A stretch of 53,425 bases of DNA, from the NCBI GenBank assembly GCA_016795075.1, contig JAEUIP010000002.1:1-53425 (forward strand), in the 5' to 3' direction. The notes below the pieces were generated by a model. The model was not told the origin of the DNA. It was given only the letters and a program-made list of their open reading frames with translations, and did not search any database. This document shows positions 35,406-45,519 of this stretch, piece by piece; position 1 is the first letter of the stretch, and every line of letters begins with the position of its first letter. Source of the DNA: Planctomycetaceae bacterium. GTDB lineage: Bacteria; Planctomycetota; Planctomycetia; Pirellulales; Pirellulaceae. The position numbers and the translations under genes are program-made.

Positions 35406-38138
35406 TTAGTCCTGAGTCACAGTCACGCCGCGCAACTGCATCAACTGAACGCGCACGGCCTGCCAAGCATCCTGTTCGCGTTGAACTTGAGCCTGGTGCT
35501 CGGCCACCTTGGCCATGTGGCTCGCGTGTTCCAGCTCCAGCGGGGCTCGTACGGTTGCCAAGCGTGCAATCTCTTGTTCGGCCGCGGCGATGGTCGCTTT
35601 TAGCTCGGTTTGCCGCGCCAGGTGTTCGGCGGACTGTTTGGCCCATTCCGCCAAACTCGCCTCCCAATTTACCACCTGGGCTCGCTCTTGTTCCAGGGCC
35701 TCGGTCTTGGATTTTGTCGAATCCGCCAACTGTTGCTGGACTTGTTGGAGCGCGGCATCTTCCCCGGCCAGTTGCAAAGCCTCCGCCAAAGCTGCGGAGC
35801 TCGCCTGTAGTTTCTCGAGCGTCTGTTGCAGTTGCGTTTGCCGAACGACCGATTGAGCCATCGCTTGTTGGGTTTCAGCCGTCATCCGGGCGAGTTCTTG
35901 GACGGAAGTTTCACTCGCGGTAACCTGTTGATTCCAGGCCGCCACTTCCTGCTGCTTGGTCGTGATCACTTGAGTTTGCGACTGAAGCTCGGCGGAGATC
36001 TTCGCGGCTTGTTCCGCGGCCTGGCTTTCAAGGTCGGCCACGGCTTCAATTTGTTTGGCTTGATTTTCCAGGGCCGTCAGAAGTTCCTGCTCTTGGCGGG
36101 CAAACGCGGCCGCCTCGGTCAAGCGTTGCTGTAGGGCGACAGCGGCATCAAATTGTGGTTGGAATTGGTCCGCTTCGGTTTGTCGTGTTGCCACCAGCGT
36201 CTGCGCTTCGACCTGTTGCGCTTGCAGGGCAACCAAAGTTGGCTCCAACGCCGCCAACTCCGTTTGTAGCTTCGACTGGAGGGTCTGAGTCTCCGTTACG
36301 GAGGCCTCCAGCGCGGCGACCTTGGCGGGCAGTTGTTCCACCACCATTTGATTGCTCGCCAACTGAACTTCATTGGTTTGCTTCAATTCGGTCAATTGTT
36401 TCAACGAGGCTTCCAATTGGTCGGACTGCATGGTGGCCAAGGAACGTTGGACCGCTTCAATTGCTTGCGTCAGATTCGTCAAGCCTGGCCCCAAGCGATT
36501 GACGATTTCTTGAGCGGCCGTCAACTGTGCTCGTTGGCTGTTGAGGTCCGTTGTCGCCTGCTCGAGCAGGGCAACGGCGCTCTGTTGTTGCTGGACGAGT
36601 TCCACTTTTTTCGCAGTCATGGCTTGCAAGTCGGCATCCAACTTGGCGAAGTTTTCACGTGCGGTGGTGAGCGCTGTTTGCAACGCTTGCTGCTGACCAC
36701 GAGCTTGCTCCAACGCCGTATTGGCGGCGGCCAGACGCTGCTCCAGTTTCGGAACCATCAGAGAGAGTTCGCCCAGTTCGGCATCCGTGGCGACGTCACG
36801 CATTTTGATAACGCCGCTCAGGTCGCATGCCAACAAACGATTGGTTTCGTCGCACAAGCGAACGGCGGTCATGATATTGGTCCAGGGATAAGCTTTCTCC
36901 TGAGCACCGCTTTGATTGAAGATCTTCGCTTGATTGTCCCGTCCGCCGCTAACGATCCGTCCGTCGCGCGCAAATTGCAAGGAAGTCACGCCTCCACCGT
37001 GGGCACCCCAATTTGCGATCTGCCCGCCGTTTTCCATTTCCCAAAGTCGGATCGTGGTGTCTTGACTCCCGGACGCCAAGGCGTTGGAATCCAGTCGCCA
37101 GCTGACAGCGGTGATGGGACCTTGGTGTCCGCGCAAATCCAGATACTCTCGCGCTGTTTTGGCCTCCCAGACGAGCAAGCCGCCGCTGCGATCCCCAGAC
37201 GCCAACAGGATGCCGTCCGGAGAAAACTCGATGGCTTGAATCCAATCGGTATGTTTCTTGATCTCGTGCAGTTGCTTGCCAGACGCTGCATCAAAGATGC
37301 GCACCATTCGATCCGTAGTGCCAGCCGCCACTCGCGTGTGATCGCTGCTTATGTCGGCGGCCAACACAGCGTCGCTCAAGCCCTTGATTTCAACTACTCG
37401 TTCACCGGTTTGAATGTCCCAGGCTATCACAACCCCGTTGGACGCCGCCCGACCACCCCCGGCCACGAGCAAGCCGCCCGTTCGCGAAAATCGCAAGGAA
37501 TGGATATGTCCTTCCGGAAACGGCAAAACGCCCCGTAATTGCATCGATTGACTGTCGAACAGCAAGACTTGAAATGGAGTTCCAACCGCGAAGATCGGGG
37601 CCCAAGGACTGTTGGCAATAGCCATCACTGCCGGACTGCGATGTGGAACTGCCGCGACGTCCAGATTCAAGCGGCATGGCTGCGGCACGACCTCGGGACG
37701 AACCGATGTATCACCGGAAACGGCCGCCAATTTTTTCTTTTTGGGTGCGGCCTTGCTGGTTTGGTTCTCGAGCGCTCCGCCTTCGATCCATTTGCGGACC
37801 AGTTCCAATTCGGCGTCTGGCAAGCGATCCGCATCCGGCGGCATCTCCGGCGATGATTCATGAGTGATCAGTTTATAGAGGTAACTAGCCGAAGGCTCGC
37901 CGGCCTCGACGACGGCACCCGACCCGCCTCCCAACATCATTGCCGTGAAGTTGGTGACATCCAAGTCGCCGTTCTTTTCGTTCGCGTTATGGCAAGACGC
38001 GCACCGTTGGTTGAACAACGGCTTGATGTGGTCGTCAAATGTGACCTTTTCATCAGCACCATGTGCCATACCCAAGGTTAACAACGACAGACAGGTAATG
38101 GAGAACAGGTAGCGGCGTTGAAAGTGATTGCGTTTCAT
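35406..38138 (-). CDS. Planctomycete cytochrome (PSCyt1)-WD40-coiled coil fusion protein
   Basis: About 910 residues from the ATG at 38138 (MKRNHFQRR), where a signal segment follows. The PSCyt1 domain (about residues 25-130) carries one heme c motif, CASCH (C46, C49, H50), and ends with the usual ELELVRKWIEGGA. A WD40 propeller follows (about 180-455), with repeats such as DWIQAIEFSPDGILLASGD and ITAVSWRLDSNALASGSQDTTIRLW. The last 450 residues are Gln/Ala/Glu-rich and almost continuously coiled coil. The protein should be exported, heme-binding and able to form a long rod. It is last in the four-gene cluster. Electron transfer is inferred from the heme site only. Confidence 0.85.
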   Translation of the reverse strand: MKRNHFQRRYLFSITCLSLLTLGMAHGADEKVTFDDHIKPLFNQRCASCHNANEKNGDLDVTNFTAMMLGGGSGAVVEAGEPSASYLYKLITHESSPEMPPDADRLPDAELELVRKWIEGGALENQTSKAAPKKKKLAAVSGDTSVRPEVVPQPCRLNLDVAAVPHRSPAVMAIANSPWAPIFAVGTPFQVLLFDSQSMQLRGVLPFPEGHIHSLRFSRTGGLLVAGGGRAASNGVVIAWDIQTGERVVEIKGLSDAVLAADISSDHTRVAAGTTDRMVRIFDAASGKQLHEIKKHTDWIQAIEFSPDGILLASGDRSGGLLVWEAKTAREYLDLRGHQGPITAVSWRLDSNALASGSQDTTIRLWEMENGGQIANWGAHGGGVTSLQFARDGRIVSGGRDNQAKIFNQSGAQEKAYPWTNIMTAVRLCDETNRLLACDLSGVIKMRDVATDAELGELSLMVPKLEQRLAAANTALEQARGQQQALQTALTTARENFAKLDADLQAMTAKKVELVQQQQSAVALLEQATTDLNSQRAQLTAAQEIVNRLGPGLTNLTQAIEAVQRSLATMQSDQLEASLKQLTELKQTNEVQLASNQMVVEQLPAKVAALEASVTETQTLQSKLQTELAALEPTLVALQAQQVEAQTLVATRQTEADQFQPQFDAAVALQQRLTEAAAFARQEQELLTALENQAKQIEAVADLESQAAEQAAKISAELQSQTQVITTKQQEVAAWNQQVTASETSVQELARMTAETQQAMAQSVVRQTQLQQTLEKLQASSAALAEALQLAGEDAALQQVQQQLADSTKSKTEALEQERAQVVNWEASLAEWAKQSAEHLARQTELKATIAAAEQEIARLATVRAPLELEHASHMAKVAEHQAQVQREQDAWQAVRVQLMQLRGVTVTQD

Positions 38139-38280
38139 GACAGGAATTGCCAAAAGGAAGGCGTTTTTCGGATTTGATCGTGCGGCAGGTCTGTTCCGTA
38201 GCGATGCGTGCCAGAGCGTGGCTGGTGCGGGTTGCATCTGCATGCCCACCCACGTTGTGGTGAACGTAGCGACGGTGCGG

Positions 38281-40824
38281 TTAGTGGTTGAACATGAATT
38301 CTGGGCTGTTCAAAACGGACCAGAATACATCGTGCAGCCCATCCTGAACGTCGGGCGACTCCGCGACCAACCCCAGTAACCTTTGTAGCTCCGGTTCCTC
38401 GGGTTTGCGGGAAAATGCTCGCTGGTAAATCTCCGTAATCACCGCGGCCGGGGTTTGCCCCTCTCCAATCATCTTGGCGATGAGCCCACCTTCGCGGCAT
38501 TTTTGGTGAACCGTTTCACCATTGAGCAAATGCAAAGCCTGGGACAGATTCGGTTCCATGACAACTTCGCAGCTGCAGACCGTTTCGCGAGTCGCGCGGC
38601 CAAACGTTGTGAGGAAATAGTTCGAGGTATTTCCGTCGGCGATCTGAACAGCCCGGGCTCCATACGCCAAGCCACGGAATTTGTTGCCGGTGTCGGTCAC
38701 TTGAGAGATCACATCCAGCATGACTTCTGCCCGCATCCGGTTCAGGTAACGACGAGAAAAGTTCGTTTCGTCCGAAGCATTGCTGTCGTTCATCTTCGTG
38801 TCCAATTGATAGGTTCGTGAATTGCAGATATCGCGAACCAATTGTTTGAAGTTGTACTTGTAGTCGGTAAATCGTTTGCCAAGTTCCGCCAGCAACGCCT
38901 CGTTCACCGCCGGGTTACTGACTCGAACATCATCGACATCGTTGACGATGCCTTTGCCGAAGAAATGAGCCCACACAATGTTCGTTAGATTACGCGCGAA
39001 AAACGGATTTTCGGGAGATGCGAGCCAATTGGCCATCACTTGGCGGCGATCTTGTCCTGGTTGAATTTCCGGCTGAGCACCGCCCAAGAACTTGGGGGTC
39101 ATGACGCGCCCACCGACCAAGTGCCGCACGTCACCACCCCCCGAATTGAAGACGATCACTTCGCGTGGATCTTCGCCGGGCTTGCGGCCAACTTGGGAGA
39201 AGAAGGCGGCAAAGCTGTAGTAATCATCCATCGTCCAGCGATCAAATGGATGATTATGGCATTGAGCACATTGGGTCCGCATGCCCATAAACACCTGGGC
39301 GACATTTTCCGCGACTTTCAGCGTGTCGGTTTCCATTTGATAATAATTCGTCGCTGGATTCGAAAAGGTTCCACCCTTCGACGACAGGAGTTCACGGACC
39401 ATCGCATCGATTGGAACATCGTTGGCGATCTGCTGTTGCAACCAATTGAAATACAACAAGGCTGACTTGTAGCTGACGTTGATGGTCGACCGAATTTGCA
39501 GCAACTCGGCCCACTTCATCACCCACATCTCAACGAACTCTTTGCGTTCCAACAACTCATCAATTTTTTTAGCCCGTTTGTTCGGTTCCGAATCGGCCAG
39601 AAACGCATCGAGCTCGACGGCCGTCGGCAACATCCCACAAATGTCCAACGAAACACGGCGCAAAAACGTGGCATCGTCGCACAAGGGAGCTGGTTCGATT
39701 CGCAATCTTTTCCACTTCGCATACATCAGTTCGTCGATGTAGTTGTTCGCGGGAAGTTCTTGCCAGACGAATTCGAGGTCTTTGGGCAACACAATAAAGT
39801 GTCGTCCAACAGTATGAGTGTCGTAGCGAGCCATAAGAAAAGCTTCACCACGATTGGCAGCTGTCACGACGCCCGCTTGAGTTACCTTCGCAGAATTGTC
39901 GTTGGCCGAAGAAAAATAAGCCAACTCGGTAACGTCGCGAGTGGATCCGTCCGAATAATTTGCGACGACCGTTAACTGTTGCGTGGTGTCTGGGCCATTG
40001 AGCACACCACCTTCCGGGTACAGCTCCACACTGACGACTTGGGGGACAGCGCCTGGATCGTCCGGTGCTCCGTTCTGCAACCACTCGAGCAATGTCTGGT
40101 AGTAGCGGCTGTCGTTCTTGAATAGGCTGCCTCCCGAATGGGAAACCGAGCCAACTGCCTTTTCCAACAACAGGCTCCGCTCGGGAAACGCCAGATCCAC
40201 GCGGCGTCCCAACTGTTCACGCATCAATCGGTGGTAATCACCCGCGGGATCAAAACCAAATAGCGATAGGTTAAAACCATCTTTTCCCCGCGCGGCGCCG
40301 TGGCAGCTGCCCGTGTTGCAACCGCTGCGCATGAATACAGGCATCACGTCCAAGCGAAAACTGAGCGGCAAGGTTTCTGTCGATTGCCGGACCACCAAAG
40401 GGATCACGACCGACTGATCTCCGTGACGCACTGTGATTTGGCCGTCGCCATCCTGTTTGGGACGTAGTCGATTGCCTTCGATTTGCACCAACTCGGCCGG
40501 TGTCACTTCAATCGTCATTTCACGAGTGACATCCGATGTGAGGCCGTTGGCAAACTCGATTTGGCCTACCAAGGTTTGGTGATCGCGAGTCGTGTTCAAA
40601 TGCACGGTCGGTGGAAAGACGGCAAAACGCACTACCGCATTGGCGGCCACCGGAGTTGCTGGTGCGGGCACTGCCGCCGTGGGAGGCTCTGTTGCCGGTG
40701 TTTCAGCTGCCGCGTTCTCTTGCGCAAGCGATGTTTGCAGAGCCACAACCGAGGTCGCAGCAAAGGCGATCAAACCAAAAGCGCACCAGCGAAAGCCGAG
40801 CCATCGGAAAATTAAATTCTTCAT
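38281..40824 (-). CDS. DUF1549/DUF1553 protein with Ig-like domain (planctomycete-specific)
   Basis: About 847 residues from the ATG at 40824 (MKNLIFRW); a signal segment and Ala/Pro linker follow. Residues about 75-160 look like an Ig-type domain. A CNTGSCHG motif near 168-175 is the widely spaced Cys pair typical of these proteins. A Big_2-like domain lies at about 265-348. DUF1549 follows (RRVSLDICGMLPTAVELDAFL) with a true heme motif CAQCHNHPFDRW near 519. DUF1553 is at the end (RRYLNRMRAEVMLDVISQVT and the ALHLLNGETVH region). The family is almost confined to planctomycetes and relatives and is uncharacterised. It lies 66 bases after the PPC gene. Confidence 0.88.
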   Translation of the reverse strand: MKNLIFRWLGFRWCAFGLIAFAATSVVALQTSLAQENAAAETPATEPPTAAVPAPATPVAANAVVRFAVFPPTVHLNTTRDHQTLVGQIEFANGLTSDVTREMTIEVTPAELVQIEGNRLRPKQDGDGQITVRHGDQSVVIPLVVRQSTETLPLSFRLDVMPVFMRSGCNTGSCHGAARGKDGFNLSLFGFDPAGDYHRLMREQLGRRVDLAFPERSLLLEKAVGSVSHSGGSLFKNDSRYYQTLLEWLQNGAPDDPGAVPQVVSVELYPEGGVLNGPDTTQQLTVVANYSDGSTRDVTELAYFSSANDNSAKVTQAGVVTAANRGEAFLMARYDTHTVGRHFIVLPKDLEFVWQELPANNYIDELMYAKWKRLRIEPAPLCDDATFLRRVSLDICGMLPTAVELDAFLADSEPNKRAKKIDELLERKEFVEMWVMKWAELLQIRSTINVSYKSALLYFNWLQQQIANDVPIDAMVRELLSSKGGTFSNPATNYYQMETDTLKVAENVAQVFMGMRTQCAQCHNHPFDRWTMDDYYSFAAFFSQVGRKPGEDPREVIVFNSGGGDVRHLVGGRVMTPKFLGGAQPEIQPGQDRRQVMANWLASPENPFFARNLTNIVWAHFFGKGIVNDVDDVRVSNPAVNEALLAELGKRFTDYKYNFKQLVRDICNSRTYQLDTKMNDSNASDETNFSRRYLNRMRAEVMLDVISQVTDTGNKFRGLAYGARAVQIADGNTSNYFLTTFGRATRETVCSCEVVMEPNLSQALHLLNGETVHQKCREGGLIAKMIGEGQTPAAVITEIYQRAFSRKPEEPELQRLLGLVAESPDVQDGLHDVFWSVLNSPEFMFNH

Positions 40825-40890
40825 GGATGAACCAACAACAAACAACAGGTGGGGGAGGGTGGGGTGGGAGGGAGCACGCGGAACGATTGA

Positions 40891-43413
40891 TTACTTCTTC
40901 TTCGATTCCAGCCGCAGCTTTTCCAGCCGGCTTAATGGTTTCTCCACCGGTGGAGCCGGAGGCGCTTCGGCCGCTGCCGGTGGCGGTGTGGCGACCGGAG
41001 CTTCAACCTTGGGTTCTTCTTTGGGAAGCGGAACATCCACTTGCAATTCGAACCCACCCGTGCTGGATACCACGGACTCGCCGCGGACGGGGATGGTGAC
41101 CTGACAGAACACGCCGCGATGCTTGCCGGCGGTGGTCTCGGCTGTCGTCTTGATGCGGAACACAAGTTCTTGCGTGGTTGAGTTAAACGTTAGTGGTTCA
41201 GCTTCACAGTTGGGAGGCAGGCCCAGCAATTGAACTTTGCCTTCCCCCTCAAACGCGGTCAGCTGATTGATCTTGCAGGGCACCAACACCGTTTCACCTT
41301 GCTCGCAGCCGGCCCGCGCGACCTCCATCGTTACGTAAGGAGATGCAACTTCCAACGTTGCCAACTGCGAACTACTCCAAGCCGGTCCACCCACATCGGA
41401 CATGCCAATCGCATAAATCGGCCAAGTACCAACTTGCGAGTTACCTGCTGCGTTTAGCGGATACAAGCCTTCGGTCTGATCGGGAGGAATTTGGATATTG
41501 CCACGTGTTCCAACGCCAGGCGATCGGAAAGGAAATTCAACGTGCACATTGCCCGTGAAACCTGGATCACGGTGGACTTTGATCTTGATGTCTTTGGTTC
41601 CATCCAACACGATTGGGGCAGTAGGTTGTTCGATCTCGATTCGGAATGGCAATTTTTCAACGATCGCAATCGCCACCTGTTCGACTTCGCCTGTGATGTA
41701 CTTCGATTGGTTTGGTTCCCCCAAAACAAAGTCCGCCGAATTCTTAAAAGCACCGCGAATTGCTTGGGCAGGGTCCGCATGTCGGGCAGTCAATGTCAGC
41801 AACTGGCCTCCCAACGGTGCATCTTCGGCCGCTTCAAACACGACCGGCATCTGGTTAAGATTCGCCAACATGGGCTGTGCTTGAAGTTTGATGCCAGCTG
41901 GAAGATTTTCCGACTCCAAGACCACTTCGCCACCAAAGTTGATGCGGTTGGCCAGTATCAATGAACCGAAGCGACCGCCGCGCGGCACGACAATCGACTG
42001 TCGGTACTGACCGTATTGTTCAATCCGCGGAATTTCAATGTTCAGCGCCGGAGCAACGCTTTGGAACTCGACGCGATAAACAAAGTCGTGACGTCCGCGA
42101 TTCAGATGGTCATGGACCCACAAGACGTATTCGCCATCTTCGGGCACTGTCCAGCGCAGATACGGGTCTGGTCCACGCGAATCGTCACTTCCGACCAAAT
42201 ACGTGCCATCCCCTTTAAGCAAATGAACGACGGGGTCCAAGCCGGATCGAATTCGACGACCGTAAACTTCAATGTCCCAAACTTGCCCTTGTTTTGCGGT
42301 GAAGCGAAAATAGTCCTGATCGCCATCTTCAGTAATGATGCCATTGACCGCGGTTGGAAATTCAATCTTTGTCGCGGCGGCAGCTGCGTTGTTCGGTTCA
42401 TTGTCCAACGAGTTCGGAAACTCGCTCAAACGGAATTTGATCCCCGAAGGCGCGATCCCTTTGGCGTCGCTGGGGTGAACCGCGAAGTCTTCGGACTTCG
42501 TCGCCGGCAGGGTTACATCACTTGCGAACGGTCCCAGCGCATCCCCGAGGTACTGAAGTGCTAACGACTGGCCCACAGGACCACCGGCAGGGTAGACCGC
42601 CGTCGGTCGCGGGAAATCTCCGATATGCAATTGATAGCGACATTCGCCGTTGCCGCCGAAACTGCTTTCGCGCACCATTACGTAATAAGTGCCAGCAGAC
42701 GGAACTTGAACACTGCACACGCCGTCTTGACCCGCCAGCGCGGAATCATCAGAAACCGCCAGCTCGAAGCGATTGGAATCCAAGATCGCGATGTAGGGAT
42801 CAAACAAATAACTGCCGAGTCGCATGGCGACAATTTCCACACTCAGTCGCTGCCCCTCCTGACATTGGACCGCGTAATAGTCGATGTCTTCGTTGTTCAC
42901 GATGCCGTCGACCGTTACGTTCATGGCCACGGCTTGAGCAGACGCTAGATCGTTGTTGGGTTCGACTTCTGCCACAGTGGGCAAGTGATTCACCCAAAAG
43001 GGCCGATAGTCGCTGATGCCGGTGGCGGTTCGTACCTGAGCGATGTGCCGACCGACCGGAACTTCGGCCGCTACTTGCACCACCGCCTTCACGCGGTTGG
43101 CATCGACCATTTCGATCGACTGAACTTGGAAACCAGGCGTGTAGAAAAAAATCTCTTGAGCATCACCCAATCGTTCGCCGTAAAACTCCAACGTATGGGT
43201 TTGACCACGTTGCACCCCACGCGGCAGAATCAAATTCAGACGCGGGGAACTTGCGGCCGAAAAAAAACGATCCGTCTGCTCCGATCTTTCCAGCCGATCT
43301 GTCTGATCCAACGTCACGCATTCACGACATTGGGGACTGGGATTGACGGAAAATGCGGCACCCAGCAGGAGGCAACAGGCAATCAAAAAATTGACACTGG
43401 ATTTTTGTTTCAT
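40891..43413 (-). CDS. Secreted protein with PPC (pre-peptidase C-terminal) domains
   Basis: About 840 residues from the ATG at 43413; the frame opens at a TTG five codons earlier. A signal segment at about 6-22 is followed by a beta-rich protein. Two PPC domains are marked by EPNN motifs and the DxDYY/DQDYFRF strands (near residues 145-240 and 325-430). Ig-like regions make up the rest, and the tail is Pro/Ala-rich then basic (LSRLEKLRLESKKK). PPC domains occur on secreted proteins and are thought to aid export or attachment; no peptidase domain is present here. It is second in the cluster, 30 bases after the DUF1501 gene. Confidence 0.85.
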   Translation of the reverse strand: MKQKSSVNFLIACCLLLGAAFSVNPSPQCRECVTLDQTDRLERSEQTDRFFSAASSPRLNLILPRGVQRGQTHTLEFYGERLGDAQEIFFYTPGFQVQSIEMVDANRVKAVVQVAAEVPVGRHIAQVRTATGISDYRPFWVNHLPTVAEVEPNNDLASAQAVAMNVTVDGIVNNEDIDYYAVQCQEGQRLSVEIVAMRLGSYLFDPYIAILDSNRFELAVSDDSALAGQDGVCSVQVPSAGTYYVMVRESSFGGNGECRYQLHIGDFPRPTAVYPAGGPVGQSLALQYLGDALGPFASDVTLPATKSEDFAVHPSDAKGIAPSGIKFRLSEFPNSLDNEPNNAAAAATKIEFPTAVNGIITEDGDQDYFRFTAKQGQVWDIEVYGRRIRSGLDPVVHLLKGDGTYLVGSDDSRGPDPYLRWTVPEDGEYVLWVHDHLNRGRHDFVYRVEFQSVAPALNIEIPRIEQYGQYRQSIVVPRGGRFGSLILANRINFGGEVVLESENLPAGIKLQAQPMLANLNQMPVVFEAAEDAPLGGQLLTLTARHADPAQAIRGAFKNSADFVLGEPNQSKYITGEVEQVAIAIVEKLPFRIEIEQPTAPIVLDGTKDIKIKVHRDPGFTGNVHVEFPFRSPGVGTRGNIQIPPDQTEGLYPLNAAGNSQVGTWPIYAIGMSDVGGPAWSSSQLATLEVASPYVTMEVARAGCEQGETVLVPCKINQLTAFEGEGKVQLLGLPPNCEAEPLTFNSTTQELVFRIKTTAETTAGKHRGVFCQVTIPVRGESVVSSTGGFELQVDVPLPKEEPKVEAPVATPPPAAAEAPPAPPVEKPLSRLEKLRLESKKK

Positions 43414-43443
43414 AACACTTGGAACCAAAAAACGGATTTTGTG

Positions 43444-44754
43444 TTAAACGATCATCTCTTTGATCACTTTGCCACCATCGCAGATTTCAATCGGGCGGTT
43501 GCCGGGAGCCATGAGTTCTTTGTCGGCAACGATCCCCAAGCGGTCATAAACCGTTGTGGCCCAATCTTCGACGGTTAAAGGATTGTCTTCCGGTTCACTG
43601 GCGGTGGAGTTGCTGCTGCCATAAACAATACCTTTTTTCAGGCCACCGCCGGCCATAACGGTTGTGAACACTTTGGGCCAATGGTCGCGACCACCGGTTT
43701 GATTGATTTTGGGAGTGCGGCCAAACTCCGTACACATGCAAACCAGAGTGCTATCCAACAGGCCACGTTCTTCAAGGTCGCGAATCAGTGTCGCAAAGCC
43801 TTGGTCCAACGGTGGCATCTGGCCGCGCATGTTCCCTTCGATATTGTCGTGGTGGTCCCAGCCGCCGTACGTCAACGATACGAAACGAACACCTGATTCG
43901 ACCAACCGTCGAGCCAACAGCAACCGAGCACCGGCAGTGTTGCGACCATACCGATCTCGCAGTGCGGGATCTTCCTTGTCGATGTCAAACGCCAAACGCG
44001 CCTTTTCGCTGCTGAGAATCGAATAGGCTCGTTGGTAGAAGGTATCAACGGCATTCAGCGAGTCCGCTTGTTCCTTCGACGTGAAGTACTGATTGACCGC
44101 TTCCAGCATATTGCGGCGGCGACCAAAACGTTGCTCGTCAACGCCGCCCGGCAACTCCAGGTCTCGCACCTTGAAGCCATCCCCAGCCGGGTCCGCACCT
44201 AGGCTGAAGCCGGCGTAGGAAGAACTCAAATAGCCGGTACCTGCGTACACGTTGGGTAGGCTTGGGATCATGACATAGGGTGGCAGATCATGCCGAGGAC
44301 CAAACTCGTGCGAGACCACGCTTCCCATGCTCGGATATTGCAGAGCGGGACTTGGTCGGTATCCCGTGTACATGTTGTGCGTCCCGCGTTCGTGCGCCGC
44401 TTCACCGTGAGTCATCGAAGGACAGATGCACAAACGATCCGCGATTTGAGCGGTTTGTGGCATCAGCTCACCGAAGCGAACACCAGGAATGCTGGTCGCG
44501 ATACTGCCCAACGGACCACGATACTCCAGAGGTGCGTAGGGTTTGGGATCAAACGATTCTTGATGAGCCATGCCGCCCGGCAGAAAGATAAAGATCACAC
44601 TTTTGGCGGGGCCCTCTTTCGAAACATAATCCTTTTGATCCGCTTGCGCGGACTTGATCCGCAAGAAATCGGTAAAGGTCAAGCCCAACCCAGCTAGTGC
44701 TCCGACACTAAGCACATTGCGCCGTGACATAGGATGATCCGTGCATCGTTTCAT
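43444..44754 (-). CDS. DUF1501 family protein with Tat-like signal
   Basis: About 436 residues. The ATG at 44754 is fixed by an excellent Shine-Dalgarno, GGAGGA at a 6-base spacing. The N-terminus MSRRNVLSVGALAGLGLTF is a twin-arginine-like signal. DUF1501 belongs to the alkaline phosphatase/sulfatase-like fold; motifs seen include SVIFIFLPGGMAHQESFDPKP, HGEAAHERGTHNMYTGY, SLTYGGWDHHDN and CMCTEFGRTPKINQTGGRDHWP. The His/Asp-rich motifs are consistent with metal binding, but enzymatic activity of the family is not established. It is the first gene of the DUF1501-PPC-DUF1549/1553-PSCyt1 cluster, a typical planctomycete association. Confidence 0.9.
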   Translation of the reverse strand: MKRCTDHPMSRRNVLSVGALAGLGLTFTDFLRIKSAQADQKDYVSKEGPAKSVIFIFLPGGMAHQESFDPKPYAPLEYRGPLGSIATSIPGVRFGELMPQTAQIADRLCICPSMTHGEAAHERGTHNMYTGYRPSPALQYPSMGSVVSHEFGPRHDLPPYVMIPSLPNVYAGTGYLSSSYAGFSLGADPAGDGFKVRDLELPGGVDEQRFGRRRNMLEAVNQYFTSKEQADSLNAVDTFYQRAYSILSSEKARLAFDIDKEDPALRDRYGRNTAGARLLLARRLVESGVRFVSLTYGGWDHHDNIEGNMRGQMPPLDQGFATLIRDLEERGLLDSTLVCMCTEFGRTPKINQTGGRDHWPKVFTTVMAGGGLKKGIVYGSSNSTASEPEDNPLTVEDWATTVYDRLGIVADKELMAPGNRPIEICDGGKVIKEMIV

Positions 44755-44940
44755 AAACAATCCTCCGATTGGTGGAACTGGATGAACATGGGGAATGGAA
44801 GCCAAGGACTTATTGGCTGAGAGGTCGAGGCCGTGAAAAAACGTCCCGAATGGGGCTCGTCGCTCACAGGCCATTCGACTGGTGGGGTGGGTAACAGTTT
44901 TGCAGTTCCTACTGGAACCGCCACTGTCGTTTTGCGGAAC

Positions 44941-45492
44941 TCAAGTATACCCACTTTTAGGCTTAAAAATAGCCTTGAATTCGAAAATCGTAGAGAAATC
45001 GGTATTCGACGAAACCCATGGCTTCGTGGGCAGGTAAACCGAATCGGGGCGAATAAACTGCACAAACCGTTGGAGCAGCGACCGATCCCAAGTTTTTTCT
45101 CGATGCAGAAGAGAAAGGCAAGCGGCAATTTCACCCCGGTAATTATGCTGGGCGGAACCTTCCAAAAATAAGCTGAACCGATCGATAGGCCACGAATCGC
45201 AATTTTTTTGCGAAACCCGCTGCAAGAAGTCGTGTTTATTTATGGAGAGTTCCCGGTTAGCACCATCGCCGCTTGGGGATTGCTGGCGACGGCTAAAACC
45301 GGCGGAAAGCTGCAAAAAGGACTCGATTCGCTCCAAATTCGCGAAGTCCGATGCTCCTTGCTCAAGCTGGTGTTTTGGTCGCGGTGGGGCGGGTTTGGCT
45401 GAGATAAGACGAAGTAGCGAAAGCTGGTCCTGCGTGACTTCCACGGTCGTGGTGAAATCCCGAGTCGTGGTCAACGCGGAAAAGATTGACAT
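44941..45492 (-). CDS. Doubtful open reading frame, hypothetical protein
   Basis: About 183 residues from an ATG at 45492, divergent from gspG. The amino-acid composition is not obviously artificial, but there is no Shine-Dalgarno, signal, membrane segment or known motif, and the end is odd (FKAIFKPKSGYT). The 765-base gap between the DUF1501 start and gspG otherwise holds only their leaders. If this frame is not real, the whole gap is regulatory or decayed sequence. Confidence 0.35.
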   Translation of the reverse strand: MSIFSALTTTRDFTTTVEVTQDQLSLLRLISAKPAPPRPKHQLEQGASDFANLERIESFLQLSAGFSRRQQSPSGDGANRELSINKHDFLQRVSQKNCDSWPIDRFSLFLEGSAQHNYRGEIAACLSLLHREKTWDRSLLQRFVQFIRPDSVYLPTKPWVSSNTDFSTIFEFKAIFKPKSGYT

Positions 45493-45519
45493 AAAAGAGT
45501 TTTTACGGCGGAGAGAATC

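Noticed and set aside
35186-35923. 245-codon plus-strand frame across the end of the PSCyt1-WD40 gene
   Set aside because: Arg/Pro/Ser-rich shadow of the coiled coil with no start signal; low-complexity composition expected for an antisense frame.
36333-37538. 401-codon plus-strand frame
   Set aside because: Fully antisense to the WD40/coiled-coil gene, whose propeller and coiled-coil patterns are unmistakable; the antisense product has no recognisable feature.
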